Below, one piece after another: positions 22,359 through 30,734 of a stretch of 33,792 nucleotides of DNA (position 1 is its first letter; each line of letters begins with the position of its first letter). Under the pieces are notes generated by a model that was not told the DNA's origin, did no database searches, and saw only the letters and a list, made by a program, of their open reading frames with translations. This stretch comes from Bacteroidales bacterium UBA6828. GTDB taxonomy: Bacteria; Bacteroidota; Bacteroidia; Bacteroidales; Paludibacteraceae. A program made the position numbers and the translations under genes. Location of the stretch: the NCBI GenBank assembly GCA_002452095.1, contig DKEG01000029.1:1-33792 (forward strand), read 5' to 3'.

Positions 22359-23237
22359 ATGATTCTACTTGCAGATTCGGGTTCGACGAAAGCGCACTGG
22401 TGCCTGATGGCCGCCAACGGACACAAGGCGGAGTTTATGACCGACGGCATCAATCCGCTGTTTCAGACCGGCGATGCCATGCGCAATTCCATTTGCAACC
22501 AACTGCTCCCGCAGATGGCATCAATGCTGTGGGCGGGAACGATAACGCACGTGTTTTTCTACGGAGCGGGCTGCACTCCTGAGAAAGCCCCGTTTGTAAA
22601 ACAAGCGATAGAGGGTGTGTTCAAGAAAGCCATAGTAGAGGTAGCATCGGATATGGTGGGAGCCGCAAGGGGACTGCTCGGACGCCAAAAAGGCGTTGCA
22701 TGTATCCTCGGAACGGGGAGCAACTCATGCCTATACGACGGCGCGAACATTGTATGGAACGTACCGTCGCTGGGCTTTATTTTAGGCGATGAGGGTTCCG
22801 CCGCCACATTGGGCAAACGCCTGGTAAGCGACCTATTGAAAAACCAGTTAGGAGAAGACCTGAAAGAACGTTTTCTGGCGCGATACAACATCACCCAGGC
22901 AGATATAATAGAGCACGTCTATCGCCAGCCGTTTCCGAACCGCTGGCTTGCCAACCTTGCCCGTTTCTGCGCGGACAACATAGATGACAGGCGGATTTAC
23001 AATCTGGTGTATGACCATTTTGCGCAGTTTGTAAAACGCAACGTGGCGCAATACTACACTACAGAGGCGGAAAAAGAGAGTATGCCCGTGGGGTTTGTCG
23101 GGTCGGTAGCGTACTACTACAGAGCGGTGCTGGAGCAGGTAATGGGCGACTACGGGTTTACAATGGGGCAAGTGCTGCAAGACCCGGTACAAGGGCTGGC
23201 AGAATACCATCGGGAGGATGTGGTACCGACGATGTAA
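22359..23237 (+). CDS. BadF/BadG-type ATPase, N-acetylglucosamine kinase-like
   Basis: This gene encodes 292 residues from ATG at 22359 (MILLADSGSTKAHWCLM). The ORF could begin earlier at 22323, but the promoter -7 box covers that point. It has the ASKHA nucleotide-binding fold: phosphate-1 loop DSGSTKAHW (6-14), FYGAGC (67-72), phosphate-2/adenosine GTGSNSCLYDG (118-128) and LGDEGSAATLGKRL (142-155). This matches the GlcNAc-kinase branch of the BadF family common in Bacteroidetes. The likely reaction is ATP-dependent phosphorylation of an amino sugar in the cytoplasm, for recycling of cell-wall or dietary sugars (family inference). The AI-2E-type permease gene follows after 89 nt and may be co-transcribed. 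Confidence 0.85.
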   Translation: MILLADSGSTKAHWCLMAANGHKAEFMTDGINPLFQTGDAMRNSICNQLLPQMASMLWAGTITHVFFYGAGCTPEKAPFVKQAIEGVFKKAIVEVASDMVGAARGLLGRQKGVACILGTGSNSCLYDGANIVWNVPSLGFILGDEGSAATLGKRLVSDLLKNQLGEDLKERFLARYNITQADIIEHVYRQPFPNRWLANLARFCADNIDDRRIYNLVYDHFAQFVKRNVAQYYTTEAEKESMPVGFVGSVAYYYRAVLEQVMGDYGFTMGQVLQDPVQGLAEYHREDVVPTM

Positions 23238-23326
23238 TATCCGATTACTCCGCTTATATCCATAAAAATTCTCCATTAATTGCCGTTAATTTACCATTAA
23301 TTGGCACTATAAAATACCATATAGCA

Positions 23327-24538
23327 ATGAAAAAGACTTTTGACAGGGATACGATCATACGCGGACTAATTTCGATAGCCGTGTTTGTGGCACTGTTTCT
23401 GCTTATCAAGCGATTGAGCGGTGTGCTGCTGCCGTTTCTGGTCAGTTTTGTGATCGCTTATATGCTGGCACCGATAGTGGATTTTTTCCAACACAAATGC
23501 CGTCTGAAAAACCGTGTGCTGTCGGTGATTGTAACACTGGTACTGGCTGTCGGTATTGTTGTAGGGGCTGTGGCGGCACTGACACCCGCTATCAGCCGAG
23601 AAATGACCACCCTGTCGAAAAGCGCGAAAGAGTTTGCCGCCAACTTTGATGCAGACAAATACCTGCCCGAACATGCAAGCGAACAACTGACCGAGTTTTT
23701 GAGCAACACCGATTTCACCGACATTCTCTCCAACCCCGATATTCAGCAGACTATCAAGAACCTGCTTCCGAAAGTAGGCGGCTGGATCAGCAGCGGACTG
23801 AGTACACTGGCGGGACTGGCGGTGGTGTTTGTATGCCTGCTGTATATTATTTTCCTGCTGATTGATTATGAGAAAATCAGCAAGAACTGGGCAAGTTATG
23901 TACCTGCGCACTATCGCAAGAATGTACAGATGCTGATGAGCGACCTCGACAAACACATGAACGGCTATTTCCGCGGACAGGCACTGATTGCGTTTATTGT
24001 AGGTATCTTGTTTGCCATCGGTTTCCAGATTATAGGTTTGCCGATGGGTATCGCCATGGGGTTGATAATCGGAGTTTTCAACCTCGTGCCATATATGCAG
24101 GCATTGGGTATCCCGCCGTGTATCCTGCTCGGATTGATACAGTCGGCGGAGACGGGCAGACCCGTATGGGTGATTGCGCTATGTATCACAGCGGTGTTCT
24201 GCATAGTACAGAGTATTCAAGACTTAGTACTGACACCCAAGATTATGGGCAATGTAACGGGCATGGGACCGGCAATGATACTGCTGTGTCTGTCGATCTG
24301 GGGTTCGCTGCTCGGGGTGGTAGGTATGATTATCGCCCTGCCGATAACCACGCTGCTTGTCTCCTACTACAAACGTTTTGTACTGCATATCGATGATACA
24401 CAGGCGGATAGCAGTACCCCGCCCACCCCACCGGAGCCCGCAACGACTCCCGCCACGGAAACGCCCGAAGACACATTGGAGGTGTTTACCTCGGCACTAA
24501 ATGACATTCCCGATTGCGGTTGCGAGGAACAGAAATAG
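23327..24538 (+). CDS. AI-2E family transporter (PF01594)
   Basis: This gene encodes 403 residues. The N-terminus has paired hydrophobic segments (about 13-50), another at 62-85, a long hydrophilic periplasmic-type loop (about 90-155), and then four or five further membrane spans to about 345. The order GYFRGQALIAFIVGILFAIGF, GIAMGLIIGVFNLVPYMQALG and LVLTPKIMGNVTGMGPAMILL is diagnostic for the AI-2E/PerM/TqsA permease family. Substrates are mostly unproven, and export of autoinducer or Na+/H+ exchange has been reported for members. The C-terminal 45 residues are a Thr/Pro/Glu-rich cytoplasmic tail, not part of the domain. The upstream spacer contains CCATTAATT repeats (23273-23304) and no promoter consensus. 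Confidence 0.9.
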   Translation: MKKTFDRDTIIRGLISIAVFVALFLLIKRLSGVLLPFLVSFVIAYMLAPIVDFFQHKCRLKNRVLSVIVTLVLAVGIVVGAVAALTPAISREMTTLSKSAKEFAANFDADKYLPEHASEQLTEFLSNTDFTDILSNPDIQQTIKNLLPKVGGWISSGLSTLAGLAVVFVCLLYIIFLLIDYEKISKNWASYVPAHYRKNVQMLMSDLDKHMNGYFRGQALIAFIVGILFAIGFQIIGLPMGIAMGLIIGVFNLVPYMQALGIPPCILLGLIQSAETGRPVWVIALCITAVFCIVQSIQDLVLTPKIMGNVTGMGPAMILLCLSIWGSLLGVVGMIIALPITTLLVSYYKRFVLHIDDTQADSSTPPTPPEPATTPATETPEDTLEVFTSALNDIPDCGCEEQK

Positions 24539-24587
24539 CACAAAAGACGCAAAGAATTGTCAGAATAATAGCAAAAATAGGAATATA

Positions 24588-24619
24588 TTTGTATAATTCT
24601 GCGCTTTTTCGTAATTTTG
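24588..24619 (+). promoter_or_regulatory. Promoter of the small lipoprotein gene
   Basis: TTTG (24588-24591) and TAATTTTG (24612-24619) are separated by exactly 20 nt, both perfect matches. The predicted leader is about 80 nt. Confidence 0.8.
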
Positions 24620-24704
24620 CAGTTGTTTTTGGGAACATTTGCAAGGAGATGTTTCCACTAAATGAGATTATTTATTTACTCTTAAAATATAATCACTAAT
24701 TATT

Positions 24705-24980
24705 ATGAAGAAATTTGCTATTGCTTGCGTTGCTGTATTGGCAACCGCAATGTCGCTCACCTCTTGCGGCGACACAAATTACTGCTACGAGGTAACCGCT
24801 ACAGGAAAAGTTTTAGGTTTAGAAACGAGTTACCCTTACTATGAGTGGTGTACATCTAATGAATTGGATGCTCGTAAAGAGGCTATTAAGCAAACATTGA
24901 TTAAACTTGGTGCTGATGAGAGTACCATCACGATTACTGCAAAACGTACCAGCAAGAGCCAGTCGGATTGCCACAAGTAA
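24705..24980 (+). CDS. Small predicted lipoprotein, unknown function
   Basis: This gene encodes 91 residues. MKKFAIACVAVLATAMSLTSC is a lipoprotein signal with the lipobox ending at C21, so the mature 71-residue protein should be lipid-anchored in the periplasm or outer membrane. The mature part holds three more cysteines (C27, C49, C89), a TATGKVLGLETSYPYYEWC segment and a short amphipathic helix (ELDARKEAIKQTLIKLG). I recognise no family. It is a single-gene transcription unit, with a consensus promoter at 24588-24619 and a strong terminator at 24996-25036. That isolation and the strong signals suggest good expression. Confidence 0.82.
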   Translation: MKKFAIACVAVLATAMSLTSCGDTNYCYEVTATGKVLGLETSYPYYEWCTSNELDARKEAIKQTLIKLGADESTITITAKRTSKSQSDCHK

Positions 24981-24995
24981 TCTTGATGAAATATC

Positions 24996-25036
24996 AAAAG
25001 ACGGGTTGCGACATTACGTTGCAACCCGTCTTTTTT
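24996..25036. terminator. Bidirectional intrinsic terminator
   Basis: AAAAGACGGGTTGC (24996-25009) pairs perfectly with GCAACCCGTCTTTT (25021-25034), with an 11-nt loop. The A and T flanks give a U-tract on both strands, so it can end the lipoprotein mRNA and the convergent PiT mRNA. Confidence 0.9.
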
Positions 25037-25090
25037 GGTTGCCGGATAACATCCGGCACAAAAGCCGAAGACAGGGTCTTTATTAGCCAC

Positions 25091-27349
25091 TTATTCCATA
25101 AAGTGCATATAGGCACGGAGGAAGTGGCGGAGTTCGGAGAGGAGTTGCTGACTCTCCTGAATGATATTCAGATAGAGCAATGCCGTTTGCTGCGGGAGAA
25201 TATCTTGGTCTTCCGCCGAGGCGGTAGTCAGGCGGTCGAGGTGTTTCTTACGCAGGGCGGACAAGTGCTGTTTTGCCTCCTCTATCTCCGCCAACAAGGC
25301 ACGGATCTCCGGCTCGGGGCGGGTATAGGTCAGAATGGCTTTGTCATAGTAACCCGCCGTCTCCTGCGCAATGAGGTGCAACTCTTGGCATAGGTCCTCC
25401 GGGAGCGGACGAAAACCGCTGTCGATATGGTCTCGGCACGGCACGGCGATACGCTTCAAGCCGTAAAGCATCTGTTCGCCGGCATTGGAACCGAGGTGAA
25501 ACCATGTGTTCTTTTCCAAGACAAAAGCAGGTGTAATGCGGCGAAGTGCCATCAGTTCGCGGGAACGGTTCTTGCGTTTCCATTGCTGCAAGTCCTCCAA
25601 TTGCTTGCATGCAGTGCGGAGCCCTTTCAGGTCGGCTTGCTCGAAAGCATTGCAGGTTTCGCTATACAGGTCGCGCGTCTGCTCCAGCATACGCCCTGAA
25701 GCGATTTGGTGGTGCTGACGCAGGAGTTGCCACATTTGGTTGCTGTCCTGTGTGGAAAGCATTTTCTGGTAGCACTGCTCCAAAGGCGTGTTCTGCTCGT
25801 CTTTCCGCTTGGAAGAGCGCAGATTGCTAACAATCAGGATAATCACTACCGCCACGATCAGCACGATCATCGCTGCGATACCACCCCAATAGCAGAACAG
25901 GCAGACCAACCCTGCCGTAAGGAAAGCCACTGCCGCCGTCAGGAACCAGCCACCGATAACCGACAGCACACCCGTGATACGATAGACCGCCGACTCGCGC
26001 GTCCACGCCCTATCCGCCAACGAGGTACCCATTGCCACAATGAATGTTACATACGTGGTGGAAAGCGGCAATTTGAGCGATGTACCCATAATAATCAGCA
26101 GCCCCGCAATGACGAGATTGACCGATGCGCGAATGAGGTCGAATGCCGCACCGTCGGCAAGGATAGCCTCGTCTTTGTTAAAACGTGAATCAATCCACCG
26201 GCGCACGGGTTGCGGCGTGATATTTTCCAAACCTGCCGCCAGATGATTGGCTCCGCGGACGATACTTTTGGCAACACGGCTGCCGCCGAACATCTCGTCG
26301 CCCTCCGCCTGACGCGACAGGTTGACTGAGGTCTGCACCACATTCTGCGCTTTTTTGGACATCGTCAGGGCGATCACCATAATCGCACCCGCTCCGAGCA
26401 GGAAGAATGCCGAAGTATGAGCGGGAGCGTTTAGCGCAGACATCATATACGTAGAGGCGTCTGCACCGCTTGCGGCATAGTCCTGATAAGCGGACAAGGC
26501 AGCCAGCGGCACACCCACGAAATTGACAAGGTCGTTGCTCGCAAAAGCCATTGCCAGTGCGAATGTACCAAAGAGGATAATAATGCGGAACACATTCACT
26601 TTTAGCAAGTAGAGCAACTCCATCAGCAGCGTACTGCCTACGAAGATGATACCCATCAAAGCCCCTGCATTCGCACTAATCCACTCGTTTACCCCCCCAG
26701 GCATAAGCGGACTTTTTGCCAGCACCTTGACCAACACAAAATACAAAATAGCCGTGATACTCAAGCCGCCGAAGATACCGATAAAATACTTGAGCCGCGG
26801 CGTATAGTTGAACGTAAAAATCAGACGTGCGAGCCACTGGACAAGCGTACCCACCACAAAAGCGATACCCACCGAAAGGAATATACCGAGTATCACCTCC
26901 AACGCCTTGCCCGTATTGAGCAGGGAGTAGAAATTAAGTGCCCCTGTAGTATCGCCCGCTATCTTGATACACGCCAGACAGAATGTGCCGCCGAGAAGTT
27001 CGAACACTAACGAGACCGTAGTACTGGTGGGCATTCCGAGGGAATTGAATACATCCAGAAGGATAACATCGGTCAGCATCACCGCCATAAAAATGCACAT
27101 AATCTCCTCGAAAGAGAACTGCTCGGGGCGGAAGATACCATGGCGGGCAATGTCCATCATACCGTTGCTTGCCGCTGCGCCCACAAACACACCAATGGCG
27201 GCAATAAAAATAATTTTCTTGAGCGAAGTAACCTTGCTGCCTACCGCCGAATTGAGAAAATTGACGGCATCATTGCTCACTCCCACCCATAAGTCGATGA
27301 TTGCCAGCACAAACAAAAACACAATCATCACCAAATAAATAGTACTCAT
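25091..27349 (-). CDS. PiT-family inorganic phosphate transporter with PhoU-like C-terminal domain
   Basis: This gene encodes 752 residues. The two PiT half-repeats are marked by GVSNDAVNFLNSAVGS (23-38) and FASNDLVNFVGVPLAALSAYQ (269-289), with GMPTSTTVSLVFELLGGTF and LPLSTTYVTFIVAMGTSLADR as the second signature in each half. About a dozen membrane spans extend to residue ~515. Residues ~520-752 form a cytoplasmic, all-helical PhoU/DUF47-like region, as in other long Bacteroidetes homologues. It imports phosphate with H+ or Na+ (family knowledge), and the helical domain is probably regulatory. It has its own promoter (27373-27403), divergent from the two-component genes, and shares the terminator at 24996-25036 with the lipoprotein gene. 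A role for the adjacent regulator in controlling it is possible but not shown. Confidence 0.92.
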   Translation of the reverse strand: MSTIYLVMIVFLFVLAIIDLWVGVSNDAVNFLNSAVGSKVTSLKKIIFIAAIGVFVGAAASNGMMDIARHGIFRPEQFSFEEIMCIFMAVMLTDVILLDVFNSLGMPTSTTVSLVFELLGGTFCLACIKIAGDTTGALNFYSLLNTGKALEVILGIFLSVGIAFVVGTLVQWLARLIFTFNYTPRLKYFIGIFGGLSITAILYFVLVKVLAKSPLMPGGVNEWISANAGALMGIIFVGSTLLMELLYLLKVNVFRIIILFGTFALAMAFASNDLVNFVGVPLAALSAYQDYAASGADASTYMMSALNAPAHTSAFFLLGAGAIMVIALTMSKKAQNVVQTSVNLSRQAEGDEMFGGSRVAKSIVRGANHLAAGLENITPQPVRRWIDSRFNKDEAILADGAAFDLIRASVNLVIAGLLIIMGTSLKLPLSTTYVTFIVAMGTSLADRAWTRESAVYRITGVLSVIGGWFLTAAVAFLTAGLVCLFCYWGGIAAMIVLIVAVVIILIVSNLRSSKRKDEQNTPLEQCYQKMLSTQDSNQMWQLLRQHHQIASGRMLEQTRDLYSETCNAFEQADLKGLRTACKQLEDLQQWKRKNRSRELMALRRITPAFVLEKNTWFHLGSNAGEQMLYGLKRIAVPCRDHIDSGFRPLPEDLCQELHLIAQETAGYYDKAILTYTRPEPEIRALLAEIEEAKQHLSALRKKHLDRLTTASAEDQDILPQQTALLYLNIIQESQQLLSELRHFLRAYMHFME

Positions 27350-27372
27350 CTTTTTATTATTCTTTTTCGGTA

Positions 27373-27403
27373 CAAAAGTACAGCGATTTTATGAAAAAAA
27401 CAA
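27373..27403 (-). promoter_or_regulatory. Promoter of the PiT transporter gene
   Basis: On the minus strand TACTTTTG (27373-27380) is the -7 box, with TTG (27401-27403) 20 nt upstream. It gives a leader of roughly 18 nt before the ATG at 27349. Confidence 0.75.
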
Positions 27404-27442
27404 GAATAAATTGTGAAGAAATTATGAAGAAAAACAGCAAGG

Positions 27443-27474
27443 TTTGTGCGTTTCACAAAAAAAATGTAATTTTG
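27443..27474 (+). promoter_or_regulatory. Promoter of the response regulator/kinase operon
   Basis: TTTG (27443-27446) and TAATTTTG (27467-27474) have a 20-nt spacer. It is divergent from the PiT promoter, the two -33 boxes being 40 bp apart. Confidence 0.8.
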
Positions 27475-27511
27475 CAACGGATTTTTAGGAAAAACAACAA
27501 ATACAGAATCT

Positions 27512-28192
27512 ATGGCACGGATACTGATAGTGGACGACGAGGACGATATTTGTCAGATACTCGCATACAGCCTGCAAACAGCAGGCTATGAGACGACCAT
27601 CGCCCACTCTGCCGAAGAGGCGATTCCTCTCGTGCGTGCGTGTGCGCCCGACCTTATACTACTGGATATTATGCTTGACGGTATGTCGGGTACGCAAATG
27701 GCGGCTTACCTGCGCGACGAGGGGCTGATGACTATGCCCGTTATCTTCCTGACCGCCCTCGGCGGCGAAACAGACGTGCTGAAAGGGTTCCAACTCGGAG
27801 CGGACGACTATATCACCAAACCTTTCCGTATCACCGAGGTGCTGGCGCGGGTGGCAGCCGTGCTGAAACGCACAAGTGGAAACCGGCAGCCGCAGCCCCC
27901 CGGGACACTGACCTATCAGGGTATCGTCATCAACGACAGGGACAAGTCGCTCACCGTGGACGGCACGCCCGTGAGCATCACCCGCAAAGAACTCGAACTA
28001 CTCTCCTACCTACTGACCCACCAGGGACAGATTCTCTCGCGCAGCCAGTTGCTCAACGCCGTATGGCACGATGCCTCGTATGTACTGGAACGCACCGTGG
28101 ACGTACATATTACCCACCTGCGGCGCAAAGTGGGCAAGTATGCCGAGCATCTGCAAACAAAATCGGGTTTCGGGTATATCTGGCGACCATAG
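27512..28192 (+). CDS. OmpR/PhoB-type response regulator
   Basis: This gene encodes 226 residues. The receiver domain (1-118) has acidic D8/D9, the phosphorylation site D52 (LILLDIML), T81 and K103 (ITKPF). The winged-helix DNA-binding domain (about 128-226) has RKELELLSYLLTHQGQILSRSQL and ends with RTVDVHITHLRRKVGKY..GFGYIW. The arrangement is like RprY of Bacteroides. It would bind direct repeats in promoters when phosphorylated by the kinase encoded 61 nt downstream. The divergent PiT transporter gene is a natural candidate target by position only. A later ORF start inside the gene is not supported, and the ATG at 27512 fits the promoter. Confidence 0.93.
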   Translation: MARILIVDDEDDICQILAYSLQTAGYETTIAHSAEEAIPLVRACAPDLILLDIMLDGMSGTQMAAYLRDEGLMTMPVIFLTALGGETDVLKGFQLGADDYITKPFRITEVLARVAAVLKRTSGNRQPQPPGTLTYQGIVINDRDKSLTVDGTPVSITRKELELLSYLLTHQGQILSRSQLLNAVWHDASYVLERTVDVHITHLRRKVGKYAEHLQTKSGFGYIWRP

Positions 28193-28253
28193 GCACAAAA
28201 AAATAGGTAAACTAGATATACTAGAATAACTAGTTTTCTAAAAAACTATCAAT

Positions 28254-29054
28254 ATGACCATCACTATCACCATCATTGTCTGTCTCATTCTGCTGGGCGG
28301 ACTGAGTTTTATCATCTACCACCAATGGAGTGAACGCCGCGTGATGAAAGCACGCGAGCAGCAACGCCTCGAACTGACACAGAACATCTCCCACGAACTC
28401 AAAACACCCGTTGCAAGTATCCTCGGTGCGCTGGAGACCATCCTGCTCCACCCCGATATGGACAGCAAGCAGCAGCACGAGTTTCTGGAGCGTGCCTACC
28501 AGCAGGCAGGGAGGTTGAGCAACCTGGTAGAGGACATCTCAATGCTCAACAAACTCGATCTCAGCACCCAACTGTATGACCGTCTGGAGTTGGAACTCAG
28601 TTCGGTGGTCAAAAACGTGGTGGAAGACGTTATGCCGCGCGTAAAGGAACTCGGGGCGAAAATCACCTATTCCGTACCCGACCATATCATCATATCGGGC
28701 AACTATACCCTGCTCTACTCTATATTCCGCAATATCGTGGATAACTCGCTAAGCCATGTGGGCAAAGGTGTACAGATACATATCGAATGCACAGGGCAGG
28801 CACCGAGTTATATCTATTTCTCGGTCTATGACAATGGTCCGGGTGTCCCGCCCGAGTGTCTGCCGCACCTCTTCGAGCGTTTCTACCGTGTGGACAAAGG
28901 GCGCAGCCGCAAACTCGGCGGCACGGGCTTAGGCTTGTCCATTGTCAAACACGCCGTACAGTTCCATGGCGGCACCATCACCGCCCTCAACCGCGAAGGC
29001 GGAGGATTGGAATTCCAGTTCTCCCTGGCACGCCACCTCGGCGAAAAATTGTAA
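28254..29054 (+). CDS. Sensor histidine kinase with one membrane span
   Basis: This gene encodes 266 residues. One hydrophobic segment (about 4-22) is followed directly by the HisKA domain with H47 in NISHELKTPVAS, then the ATPase domain: N box FRNIVDNSLSH (158-168, N160/N164), G1 DNGPGVP (193-199), F box FERFYRVD (207-214) and G2 GGTGLGLSIV (222-231). It lacks the periplasmic sensor, second membrane span, HAMP and PAS found in most homologues, which are usually 350-500 residues. Signal input must be membrane-embedded or come from a partner (inference). It phosphorylates the regulator encoded just upstream. The 61-nt spacer has a small inverted repeat (TAGTTTT/AAAACTA, 28230-28247). Confidence 0.92.
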   Translation: MTITITIIVCLILLGGLSFIIYHQWSERRVMKAREQQRLELTQNISHELKTPVASILGALETILLHPDMDSKQQHEFLERAYQQAGRLSNLVEDISMLNKLDLSTQLYDRLELELSSVVKNVVEDVMPRVKELGAKITYSVPDHIIISGNYTLLYSIFRNIVDNSLSHVGKGVQIHIECTGQAPSYIYFSVYDNGPGVPPECLPHLFERFYRVDKGRSRKLGGTGLGLSIVKHAVQFHGGTITALNREGGGLEFQFSLARHLGEKL

Positions 29055-29144
29055 GATTGTAACACACACATGTGCTATGCATACATAATACATATGCAGG
29101 AAATATGCATAATATGCAATTTCCGTACCTCCATAATACCGATT

Positions 29145-29177
29145 ACGTAGAAAGAACGTAGAAAGGACGTAGAAAGA
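29145..29177 (+). repeat. Three tandem 11-bp units, ACGTAGAAAG(A/G)
   Basis: Units lie at 29145-29155, 29156-29166 and 29167-29177 and differ only in the last base of the second. They sit in the 297-bp gap after the kinase gene. Confidence 0.85.
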
Positions 29178-29210
29178 ATTGGAGGATAAGCCGCTTTTAC
29201 GCCATGTTTT

Positions 29211-29249
29211 TATGCAGAATATGCACTCTGTTTGTGCATATTCTGCATA
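29211..29249. terminator. 16-bp perfect hairpin after the kinase gene
   Basis: Arms 29211-29226 (TATGCAGAATATGCAC) and 29234-29249 are perfectly complementary with a 7-nt loop, followed by TATTTTCATT. It can serve as an intrinsic terminator, though the stem is AT-rich and the U-tract imperfect. It may equally be a binding site built from TATGCA/TGCATA motifs. Confidence 0.6.
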
Positions 29250-29296
29250 TTTTCATTACATATTATCCCTCTTTGATAGTGTTTTTTGTCCAATAC

Positions 29297-29327
29297 TTGC
29301 AATTATGGCTTTTTTGTTGTACCTTTG
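29297..29327 (+). promoter_or_regulatory. Promoter of the T9SS-sorted protein gene
   Basis: TTG (29297-29299), a 20-nt spacer and TACCTTTG (29320-29327) match the Bacteroidetes consensus. The leader before ATG 29352 is about 18 nt. Confidence 0.78.
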
Positions 29328-29351
29328 CACACGTAAAATGGTATATTAGGT

Positions 29352-30683
29352 ATGTTTGAATATATTCGAAAATCTATATCCGGTCTGTTGTTGCTTCTTT
29401 CCGTTCCGGGTTTTGCCCTCCGTGTGGAGTGCGTCGGCACGGCAATACAGACTGTCAATCAAGGTGATACCATATTTGTCTTTGCCGAAGAAATCGCTAT
29501 GCGCACCAAGGATGGTACGCCCGTCGATTGGTACAAAACCGACGGCACTTTGGCACAATCCAATACGGCAGATGTATTCCTCGACAATGGCGGATACTAT
29601 GTGGAAACAGGCGGTACACGCGACTATTTCTACGTTTTCTCCTATGCCGACTACCGTCCGCAGGACATTGCTTTGGAAGTAACCCCCTACTGCCGCAATA
29701 CATCGCTGACCGTATCGGGTACACTACCGGAGATGACCTACCGCTCGCCTGCGGGTATGCGCACACTCCCGCGCACGTGTTCCCTATCCTATACCGACCT
29801 CAGTTGGAACTCTGCTGACCTGCAATGGCAGGACTCGGCAGTAGTATTGAGCGACCAGACGTTCCGTCTCGGCGAATATACCCTCCCCGCTATCTATAAA
29901 GCGACCGATATCTGCTTGTGCTACGAACCGATAGCCGCACAACTCGGCTTGGAGCAGGACTCGGTTTGTATCACTTTGGCGGAACCTGTAGCGGTCAAAT
30001 CCATGCCCACCACGCAGACTACCGTCCGCGGCACAGAGATGGAAAACGAAGTGGACAGACCCACCGATGCTTCCGTGCTGAAAGGCTCTGCGCCGATAGA
30101 CGTGCTTTTCAAAGCCAACCCTACACCCGCTGTGGACTATTTCTCGTGGACAATCTACAAAGGTACGCAACTGATTGTTACCCGCACCGACGAAGAGCAC
30201 CGCTACACATTCAGCGAACCGGGTTCGTACCGAGTGGTCAGCACCGTCAGCAATGCTGTTTGCCCATGCCAAGACACCGAGAACCCCGATTGTGAGCGGG
30301 ATTCGACCGAAGTTACCATCGCCGTCAGCGAGTCGCAACTGTTAGTTCCCAACGTCTTCACCCCCAACGGCGACGGCAAGAACGACGAGTTCCGCGTGCT
30401 GTACCGTTCTATCAAAGAATTCCATTGTTGGGTGTATAACCGTTGGGGCAAACTGGTCTATGAATGGACAGACCCTGCCAAAGGTTGGGACGGCACTATC
30501 AACGGTCGCCCTGCCGCCGAGGGAGCCTATTTCTATGTCATCCGGGCTTTGGGCACGGATGCCGCACCTAATGCGCGATACACCTCCAAAATCAAATACA
30601 CCAAAGCCAAGAACAACGCTGCAGATGCCGCCATCGGTGTCTATCAACTCTCCGGCGACATCAACCTGATACGGGGGAAATAA
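29352..30683 (+). CDS. Secreted protein with PKD-like and gliding-motility C-terminal (CHU_C) domains
   Basis: This gene encodes 443 residues. The N-terminal signal peptide is about 1-22 (ISGLLLLLSVPGFA). Residues ~30-240 are beta-rich and not recognised. About 247-325 is a PKD-like domain (PIDVLFKANPTPAVDYFSW, ending with EPGSYRVVSTVSNAVCPCQD). About 332-443 is the gliding-motility-associated C-terminal domain: VPNVFTPNGDGKNDEF (332-347), VYNRWGKLVYEW, KGWDGTINGRPAAEGAYFYVI. This type-B signal directs export through the type IX secretion system, so the mature protein is likely on the cell surface or released. Eight-plus cysteines could form disulfides. The M3 peptidase gene follows after 51 nt with no clear promoter of its own, so the two may be co-transcribed. 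Confidence 0.88.
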   Translation: MFEYIRKSISGLLLLLSVPGFALRVECVGTAIQTVNQGDTIFVFAEEIAMRTKDGTPVDWYKTDGTLAQSNTADVFLDNGGYYVETGGTRDYFYVFSYADYRPQDIALEVTPYCRNTSLTVSGTLPEMTYRSPAGMRTLPRTCSLSYTDLSWNSADLQWQDSAVVLSDQTFRLGEYTLPAIYKATDICLCYEPIAAQLGLEQDSVCITLAEPVAVKSMPTTQTTVRGTEMENEVDRPTDASVLKGSAPIDVLFKANPTPAVDYFSWTIYKGTQLIVTRTDEEHRYTFSEPGSYRVVSTVSNAVCPCQDTENPDCERDSTEVTIAVSESQLLVPNVFTPNGDGKNDEFRVLYRSIKEFHCWVYNRWGKLVYEWTDPAKGWDGTINGRPAAEGAYFYVIRALGTDAAPNARYTSKIKYTKAKNNAADAAIGVYQLSGDINLIRGK

Positions 30684-30734
30684 TGTATATGGACAATCCG
30701 GTGATTTACAATCTGACAAACAATTATACAGAAT

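Noticed and set aside
25041..25057. GCCGGAT/ATCCGGC hairpin as a terminator for the PiT gene
   Set aside because: No U-tract follows on either strand. The neighbouring 24996-25036 hairpin has one on both.
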